NCBI GenBank assembly: GCA_043743145.1
Contig: JAYTXC010000363.1
Coordinates: 1 to 8,401, forward strand
DNA length: 8,401 nucleotides
DNA from: JANYGA01 sp043743145
Lineage (GTDB): Bacteria; Vulcanimicrobiota; Vulcanimicrobiia; Vulcanimicrobiales; Vulcanimicrobiaceae
Direction of reading: 5' to 3'
The first letter of the stretch is position 1, and each line of letters begins with the position of its first letter. Under the pieces are notes generated by a model, which searched no databases, was not told where the DNA came from, and was given only the letters and a program-made list of their open reading frames with translations. The position numbers were made by a program, and so were the translations under genes. This document shows positions 1-4,391 of this stretch, piece after piece.

Positions 1-49
1 TGTTACCGCCGTGAGAGGGCAGCGTCCTAGGCCTCTAGACGATAGGGCC
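1..49 (-). tRNA. tRNA-Glu (anticodon CTC), 3' part cut by window edge
   Basis: Read on the minus strand, the sequence starts with acceptor strand GGCCCTA. A D-arm follows (GTCT paired with GGAC around a GG-containing loop), then an anticodon arm CTGCC/GGCGG with a 7-nt loop whose anticodon is CTC (plus-strand positions 13-15), reading GAG codons. The D-arm and anticodon arm closely resemble known bacterial tRNA-Glu genes. The variable region begins at the window edge, so the T-arm and 3' acceptor strand lie outside. Its 5' end is only 7 nt after the end of tRNA-Gln, so the two are almost certainly cut from one precursor. No promoter fits in the 7-nt gap. Confidence 0.9.
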
Positions 50-56
50 GTCTATG

Positions 57-128
57 CTCCCGATCAAGGATTTGAACCTCGAATACCTGAGTCAGAGTCA
101 GGCGTGTTACCAGTTACACCAATCGGGA
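57..128 (-). tRNA. tRNA-Gln (anticodon CTG)
   Basis: A complete 72-nt cloverleaf on the minus strand. The acceptor stem TCCCGAT/ATCGGGA has the U1-A72 pair and G discriminator typical of tRNA-Gln. The D-arm is GTGT/ACAC with GG in the loop. The anticodon stem CCTGA/TCAGG has loop CTCTGAC, so the anticodon is CTG (plus-strand 93-95), decoding CAG. The T-arm has the TTCAAAT loop. CCA is not encoded (the bases after the discriminator are CAT), so it must be added by the CCA-adding enzyme. The first 15 nt of the tRNA double as the last four sense codons and TAA stop of the upstream HNH gene, which is unusual. Confidence 0.95.
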
Positions 129-710
129 TTGTCTTTTTCTTCGAGAATTCCGCCCCGAAAATGTCTCTGTCTGGCTGTGGCAATTCGGACACAGCATTCG
201 GAGATTTTCGAGGCGATTGTCGTTCCCGATTCCGTTGACGTGGTCGATTTGGATGGAGATCGGTTTCCCCCTCCACTCGGTGATCCCGCATTCGGAGCAA
301 CGATTTACGAGCAGGCCTTCCTGCAAGAGGCGCAACTTCACGTTGCTTCGGTTGCGGTTTTCGATAAGAACACGCGCGATCGGTTTCGCCCGCGCTCTGG
401 CACGAAGAACGCCGCGCTCGACAGCGTCGGTCCATGAAGAAGCGCAAAATCCGAACTTTTCGCGACAGGCTCGATACGAATTTCCACGCTCGTAAAATCG
501 CTGAATTTCGGCCCAGTCGTAGCGCGAATTTCCCGGCCCACGTGACGCCATGATTGCAGCTTCTGCGTCAGTAACCCGCATGCGACCACGGGCAATCGCC
601 TTGTACCAACACGCGCTCGAAATTCCAAACTCCTCGCGGCATTGATCGGGTCGGTTCCCGATGTCATGGAACTTCTGAATGCGATCCCAATCATGTACAA
701 ATCGCGACAT
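114..710 (-). CDS. HNH endonuclease with duplicated N-terminal DNA-binding module
   Basis: Predicted 198-aa nuclease of the CxxC-containing HNH type, which cuts DNA with a metal ion at the His-containing active site. The N-terminus has two similar ~40-residue units (about 7-46 and 65-104), both of the form DW-x2-IQ-x-F-x3-GN-x4-CRE-x-FG-x5-W-x2-A-x2-RG, probably helix-turn-helix-like DNA readers. A basic linker (~103-135) follows. The HNH core has CSEC (138-141), IDHVNG (155-160) and NLRMLCPNCH (168-177); the two CxxC pairs probably hold a structural zinc. The C-terminus is basic. The start is uncertain. ATG at 710 puts the first repeat seven residues from the N-terminus, as expected for this family, but has no ribosome-binding site and sits 1 nt after an SOS-type palindrome. 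ATG at 737 has a weak AGCAGG upstream (207 aa), and an in-frame TTG at 761 gives 215 aa. The stop lies inside tRNA-Gln. The gene looks less GC-rich than its neighbours, suggesting separate acquisition. Homing, phage-derived or defence roles are all possible. Confidence 0.85.
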   Translation of the reverse strand: MSRFVHDWDRIQKFHDIGNRPDQCREEFGISSACWYKAIARGRMRVTDAEAAIMASRGPGNSRYDWAEIQRFYERGNSYRACREKFGFCASSWTDAVERGVLRARARAKPIARVLIENRNRSNVKLRLLQEGLLVNRCSECGITEWRGKPISIQIDHVNGIGNDNRLENLRMLCPNCHSQTETFSGRNSRRKRQSRLV

Positions 711-711
711 A

Positions 712-725
712 CGAACATATGTTCG
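712..725 (-). promoter_or_regulatory. LexA/SOS-type operator in front of the HNH gene
   Basis: CGAACATATGTTCG is a perfect 14-bp palindrome. It matches the LexA (DinR) box of Gram-positive bacteria, CGAAC-RNRY-GTTCG, at every position. It lies 1 nt upstream of the HNH ATG at 710. A possible -10 element TAGAAT (plus-strand 736-741, read on minus) would place the transcription start just before the box, so a bound repressor would block initiation. No convincing -35 is seen at normal spacing. If translation instead starts at 737, the box lies in early coding sequence. LexA control is inferred from the match only; lexA is not in the window. Confidence 0.6.
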
Positions 726-781
726 ATTCGTAAGCATTCTACCTGCTAACCGATGCTGCAAATCGTCATTAAGTTTGTTGG

Positions 782-818
782 ATTCTGATTCCGATCGCTA
801 TTCCGATCGCGTCAGAAT
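782..818. repeat. Inverted repeat enclosing a tandem repeat in the divergent promoter region
   Basis: ATTCTGA at 782-788 and TCAGAAT at 812-818 are exact inverted copies. Between and overlapping them, the 11-mer ATTCCGATCGC occurs twice (788-798 and 800-810, period 12). The element lies about 90 bp upstream of the nucleotidyltransferase start and about 70 bp upstream of the HNH start. No convergent transcripts end here, so an operator or promoter element is more likely than a terminator. A weak promoter pair TTGTTG (775-780)/TATTCC (799-804) overlaps it. No regulator can be named. Confidence 0.35.
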
Positions 819-890
819 TTCAACGTGACGCTCTCGGGCCGTTCGGCAAAAGCACGCGGCTTGTCGACGGCGAAGGCCAAGCAGACTGTT

Positions 891-897
891 GAAGGAG
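891..897 (+). promoter_or_regulatory. Strong Shine-Dalgarno site that fixes a TTG start
   Basis: GAAGGAG ends 6 nt before TTG at 904, which is ideal spacing. The conserved nucleotidyltransferase N-terminus (QAVILVGGEGTRLRP) begins right at this TTG, and there is no suitable ATG or GTG nearby, so the rare TTG initiator is well supported. Confidence 0.8.
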
Positions 898-903
898 TGA
901 CGT

Positions 904-2013
904 TTGCAGGCTGTGATTCTCGTTGGCGGTGAGGGCACGCGCCTTCGTCCGTTGACGTACGGAACGCCGAAACCGATGGTGCCGCTCTTCGGGATTCCTT
1001 TCCTCGAACGAACGCTCGGGCGCCTCAAAGAGGCCGGCGTCGACGACGTCGTCCTCGCAGCGGGGTACCTCCCGCGCGCGATCGAGGACCATCTCGGTGA
1101 CGGGTCGCGAATCGGTATGCGCATCACGTACGTCGTCGAGGCCTCGCCGCTTGGCACCGCGGGCGCGCTCAAAAACGTCGCCGACCATATCACGGGTTCG
1201 TTCTTCGTCCTTAACGGCGACGTGCTTACGAGCCTCGACCTGCGCGCGATGATCGCGTTTCATCGCGAGCAACGCGGCGTAGCGACGCTGCACGCGATTC
1301 GCGTCGACGACCCCTCAGCGTTCGGCTGCATCGTTCGCGATACTGACGGTCGCATCGCGTCGTTCGTCGAGAAGCCGCCACGTCACGAAGCGCCAACCGA
1401 CGAGGTCAACGCGGGAACGTACCTTCTCGAACGCAGCGTTCTCGACCACATCCCCGCCGGACGTAAAGTCTCGATCGAACGCGAGACGTTTCCCGAACTC
1501 ATCGCCACCGGTGCGCGCCTGGTCTCATTCGTAACGGACGACTACTGGCTCGACGTCGGCCGCCCACAACAATATCTGCAAGCGCATAGCGACGTTCTCG
1601 ATGGGAAACTCGCGCTTGCCGCCTCAGGCGATCGGGTGGCTTCGCGTCGCGGCCGACTCTGGCACATCGGCGCGATCGGGGCACCGACGAACGTGCTGCT
1701 ACCCGTCTTTATCGGGCAAGACGTTGCGATCGACCCGTCGGCAATCGTCGGTCCATATGCGGTCATCGGCGATCGCTGCACCATCGGTGCGGCCGCGGAG
1801 ATTCGCGATGCGATTCTGTGGGACGGCGTCGCCATCGGCTCCGGTGCGCGCATCAGTGACGCGATTCTCGCAAGCGATGTCCGTGTGGGAAATGGTGCCT
1901 CCGTCACGTCGGGCGCCGTCGTCGGGCATCGCGCGTGCATCGCCGCAAACGTGACGCTCGCACCCGACGCGCGTATCGTGGCCGACGCCGAAACGGCGGC
2001 TACGCCCACCTAA
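904..2013 (+). CDS. Sugar-1-phosphate nucleotidyltransferase, mannose-1-phosphate guanylyltransferase type
   Basis: A 369-aa cytosolic enzyme expected to join a sugar-1-phosphate to an NTP, giving an NDP-sugar and pyrophosphate. The N-terminal Rossmann-like domain (about 1-235) has the signature GGEGTRLRP (8-16), PKPM with Lys23, NGD (104-106, metal binding), EKP (156-158), NAG (169-171) and YWLDVG (214-219). The C-terminal part (about 255-360) is a left-handed beta-helix with repeated hexapeptide-like units (for example IVGPYAVIGDRCTIGAAAEI), as in GDP-mannose pyrophosphorylases of this length. Substrate cannot be fixed from sequence: mannose-1-P/GTP is the best guess, glucose-1-P/dTTP or UTP the alternatives. 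It is the first gene of a plus-strand module with two carbohydrate genes, so it probably makes the donor used by the next gene product. It starts at TTG with a strong Shine-Dalgarno. Confidence 0.87.
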   Translation: MQAVILVGGEGTRLRPLTYGTPKPMVPLFGIPFLERTLGRLKEAGVDDVVLAAGYLPRAIEDHLGDGSRIGMRITYVVEASPLGTAGALKNVADHITGSFFVLNGDVLTSLDLRAMIAFHREQRGVATLHAIRVDDPSAFGCIVRDTDGRIASFVEKPPRHEAPTDEVNAGTYLLERSVLDHIPAGRKVSIERETFPELIATGARLVSFVTDDYWLDVGRPQQYLQAHSDVLDGKLALAASGDRVASRRGRLWHIGAIGAPTNVLLPVFIGQDVAIDPSAIVGPYAVIGDRCTIGAAAEIRDAILWDGVAIGSGARISDAILASDVRVGNGASVTSGAVVGHRACIAANVTLAPDARIVADAETAATPT

Positions 2014-2078
2014 CAAAAGGGCCCCACGTTTGCGTCTTAGCTTTTCGTGGTACATGTAGTCTCTACTATTGACAGTTT

Positions 2079-2083
2079 GGAGG
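2079..2083 (+). promoter_or_regulatory. Shine-Dalgarno site that decides the glycosyltransferase start
   Basis: GGAGG sits 5 nt before GTG at 2089. The longer frame beginning with GTG at 2047 has no comparable site, and its extra 14 residues are not family-like, so GTG 2089 is preferred. Confidence 0.75.
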
Positions 2084-2088
2084 CTCGC

Positions 2089-3300
2089 GTGCAGTACCGT
2101 ACGACCGTTCCCGTCCAAGCGACGCAAACGCGTACGTTGTTTCTCGGATCGTTTCCACCGCGCGAATGCGGGATTGCGACGTTCACCAACGACGTCGTTG
2201 AAAGTTTCGATCGCGCCTTCGGTACGCGCAGCGACGTCGTCGCAATCGACGAAGCGGGCTCGGAATCGCGCGCGTATCCATCGCGCGTCTTCGCGCGCTT
2301 GAGTTCGGACGATCGCGCCTCGTATCGCACAACCGCTCGCGCAATCAACGGTCATCCATCCGATCTGCTCTGCGTACAGCACGAGTACGGACTCTTCGGC
2401 GGGCCCGACGGAGCTTGGTTTCTCGATCTGCTCGAAGAGGTCGAAAAACCCATCGTCGTCTCTCTCCACACCGTGCTGCCGCATCCGACCGAGGAGCATC
2501 GATCCGTCGCGCGACGGCTTTGCGAACGCGCGGATGCGGTCGTCGTTCTTTCTCAGACGGGTAAAGATATTCTCATCGGCGAGTACGGCATCGATCCAGG
2601 AAAGCTGCACGTCATCCACCATGGCGTACCCGATGTTCCATTCCGCGCGACCGATGGCCCGAAGGCCAAATTCGGTGTCGCCGATCGTCTCGTCGTCTCG
2701 ACCTTCGGCCTCATCAGTCGTGGAAAAGGTCTCGAGTATGGCATCGACGCCATGCGCTCCGTCGTCGCGCGACACCCACAAGCGCTGTATCTCATCCTCG
2801 GCCAAACGCATCCAAATGTCCGGCGACATGAAGGCGAATCCTATCGCGCCGAACTCAGCGCGCGAATCGCCGAACTCGGACTCGAAAATAACGTCAAGCT
2901 CGTCGATCACTACCTCGCCTTCGACGAACTCGTCGAATATCTCGCGGCAACCGATATCTATCTCACGCCGTATCTCAATCCCGTGCAGATCGTGAGCGGC
3001 ACGCTCGCATATGCCGTCGGCGCGGGCAAAGCGATCGTTTCAACACCATACCTTTACGCCGAGGAAGTCCTTGCAAACGGCCGCGGCTATCTCGCGCCGT
3101 TTCGCGATGCCGATGCGATCGCGGCCGCGCTGAACCTGCTCCTCGACGATCCGTTCTTACGTCGCGCGACCGAGCGCCGCGCCTACCGCTTCGGGCGACA
3201 GATGACGTGGCCGCACGTGGCCCGCGCGTATGGTCGTGTCTTTGGCGGCGTACTTCCCGAGCGACGATTCGCCGCGACCCAACTCGTGCGGCCCGCCTGA
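2089..3300 (+). CDS. Glycosyltransferase, GT4-like (GT-B fold)
   Basis: A 403-aa protein expected to move a sugar from an NDP-sugar to an acceptor in the cytosol or at the inner membrane face; no membrane helix or signal peptide is seen. The N-terminal Rossmann domain starts with LFLGSFPPRECGIATFT (17-33), carries HEYGLFGG (98-105) and SLHTVLPHP (125-133), and ends at VIHHGV (175-180). The C-terminal nucleotide-binding domain begins with STFGLISRGKG (204-214; R211 and K213 probably contact the donor phosphates) and includes SGTLAYAVGAGKAIVSTPY (303-321). The usual EX7E motif of GT4 is not evident there, pointing to a divergent subfamily. It lies 75 bp after the nucleotidyltransferase, and its stop TGA shares a base with the next ATG, so the three genes probably act together. 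Donor and acceptor are unknown. The start is GTG at 2089, set by GGAGG; a longer frame reaches 2047. Confidence 0.87.
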   Translation: MQYRTTVPVQATQTRTLFLGSFPPRECGIATFTNDVVESFDRAFGTRSDVVAIDEAGSESRAYPSRVFARLSSDDRASYRTTARAINGHPSDLLCVQHEYGLFGGPDGAWFLDLLEEVEKPIVVSLHTVLPHPTEEHRSVARRLCERADAVVVLSQTGKDILIGEYGIDPGKLHVIHHGVPDVPFRATDGPKAKFGVADRLVVSTFGLISRGKGLEYGIDAMRSVVARHPQALYLILGQTHPNVRRHEGESYRAELSARIAELGLENNVKLVDHYLAFDELVEYLAATDIYLTPYLNPVQIVSGTLAYAVGAGKAIVSTPYLYAEEVLANGRGYLAPFRDADAIAAALNLLLDDPFLRRATERRAYRFGRQMTWPHVARAYGRVFGGVLPERRFAATQLVRPA

Positions 3301-4349
3301 TGTGGCGCGCACCGACGCTCGATCATCTCGTCGCGCTGAGCGACGACGTCGGCATCGCCCAACACGCGATCTACGACGTCCCCAATCGCCGTGAGGGCTA
3401 CTGTACCGACGACGTCGCGCGCGCATTCATCGTGGCGGTTACTGCAAGCGTGCACGCGCGCGATCAGGAGACGGCTCGAAAGCTCGGGCATACCTATCTC
3501 GCCTTTCTCCTCGACGCGCAACGCGACGACGGACGTTTCCATAATTTCATGAGCTACGGTCGTCAATGGCTCGATGAAGCCGGCACGCCCGACAGCAACG
3601 GTCGCGCGATTTGGGCGCTCGGCTTCGGCGCGCGCTTCGCGCCGCGCGATAGCTGGCGATCGATCTGCACGCAGCGCATCGATCGCGCCCTCCCGCACGT
3701 CGCGGAACTCGAGCATGTGCGTTCGCGAGCGTATGCAGCGCTCGGTCTCGCGCATGCCTTCGATGCGAGCGATCGTCGCCACCGTGCGATCGAGACGACG
3801 CTTCGAGAAATAGCGAGTGATCTCACGGCGCGACACGCAGCTCACGCGACCGCGGGCTGGGACTGGTTTGAGAACGTGCTTACGTACGACAACGCACGAC
3901 TACCCGAAGCACTCTTACGCATTGGTACGGTCCTTGAAGATCGTACGATCGTCGCGCTCGGAGTACGAACGCTCGCGTTTTATGAAACGCTTTGCGTCGA
4001 AGATGGAACCTTCGTGCCGATTGGTAATGCGGGCTGGTACCCAAAGAACGGGTTCCGTGCGCGCTACGCGCAACAACCGCTCGAAGCCGCATCGCTCGTC
4101 GACGTGGGCCTCGCGGCGGAAGCGGCGACGGGCGACCGCCGCTATCGGCGTCTCGCCGAAGCCGGTCTCGAATGGTTCTACGGCCGCAACTCGCGGAGCA
4201 TCGTCATGACGGCCGGTGGCGGCTGTTTCGACGGACTCGAAGAGATCTCGGTCAACCGGAATATGGGTGCAGAATCAACGCTCGCCTATCTCGCGAGCGC
4301 GTTCGCACTCGCGCAGTCGGGAGCCGAGGTCCTTCGCATCGCACGATGA
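3300..4349 (+). CDS. Six-hairpin glycosidase-like (alpha-helical barrel) protein
   Basis: A 349-aa protein of repeating amphipathic helices separated by conserved loops, as in (alpha/alpha)6-barrel glycosidases and epimerases. Conserved-looking loops are VPNRREGYCTDDVAR (27-41), DDGRFHNFMSYGRQW (76-90), GTPDSNGRAIWALG (95-108), WDWFENVLTYDNAR (187-200), FVPIGNAGWYPKN (238-250), and CFDGLEEISVNRNMGAEST (309-327). The acidic and aromatic residues in these loops could form a sugar-binding cleft. No signal peptide is visible, so it probably acts in the cytosol. Its ATG overlaps the upstream stop (TGATG), implying translational coupling with the glycosyltransferase. The frame stays open back to 3207, but that extension is arginine-rich and overlaps the upstream gene. 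Genes of this type are, as I recall, found next to GT4 glycosyltransferases in diverse bacteria. Activity is not assigned; hydrolase, phosphorylase, epimerase or a non-catalytic partner are all possible. Confidence 0.7.
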   Translation: MWRAPTLDHLVALSDDVGIAQHAIYDVPNRREGYCTDDVARAFIVAVTASVHARDQETARKLGHTYLAFLLDAQRDDGRFHNFMSYGRQWLDEAGTPDSNGRAIWALGFGARFAPRDSWRSICTQRIDRALPHVAELEHVRSRAYAALGLAHAFDASDRRHRAIETTLREIASDLTARHAAHATAGWDWFENVLTYDNARLPEALLRIGTVLEDRTIVALGVRTLAFYETLCVEDGTFVPIGNAGWYPKNGFRARYAQQPLEAASLVDVGLAAEAATGDRRYRRLAEAGLEWFYGRNSRSIVMTAGGGCFDGLEEISVNRNMGAESTLAYLASAFALAQSGAEVLRIAR

Positions 4350-4374
4350 CGCCGAGGCAGAACGAGCCTCGGTG
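4350..4374 (+). other. Strong RNA hairpin between the sugar module and the helicase gene
   Basis: CGCCGAGGC and GCCTCGGTG can form a 9-bp stem with one G-U pair and a 7-nt loop (AGAACGA). It begins directly after the TGA at 4347-4349 and ends 17 nt before the helicase ATG. There is no U-tract after it (GCGAATAGAC), so it is not a classical intrinsic terminator. It could be a weak or Rho-assisted terminator, an mRNA-stabilising 3' end, or a structure in the helicase leader. Confidence 0.5.
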
Positions 4375-4391
4375 GCGAATAGACACAAGTC

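Noticed and set aside
57..128. tRNA-Gln as a phage or island attachment site
   Set aside because: Integration normally uses the tRNA 3' half and leaves a repeated fragment. Here the contact is at the 5' end, and no second copy or integrase is visible.
1429..1441. GAACGCAGCGTTC as a second LexA-type box
   Set aside because: The spacer is 5 nt instead of 4 and it lies deep inside the nucleotidyltransferase coding sequence, in a protein region that is well conserved.
2051..2058. TACATGTA palindrome as an operator
   Set aside because: It is an isolated 8-bp palindrome, which is expected by chance, and no other structure supports it.
2069..2074. Perfect -35 hexamer TTGACA before the glycosyltransferase
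   Set aside because: A -10 at normal spacing would fall inside the gene after its start codon, and no TATAAT-like sequence is there. The hexamer also overlaps the leader just before the GGAGG site.
2047..2088. Longer N-terminus for the glycosyltransferase from GTG 2047
   Set aside because: There is no ribosome site, whereas GTG 2089 has GGAGG at 5 nt.
1699..2910. 403-aa open frame on the minus strand
   Set aside because: It is antisense to two well-supported genes, has no recognisable domain, and is the kind of shadow frame that GC-rich coding sequence produces.
3207..3299. Longer N-terminus for the helical-barrel protein
   Set aside because: The extra 31 residues are arginine-rich, overlap the glycosyltransferase end and have no ribosome site; the coupled ATG at 3300 is better.
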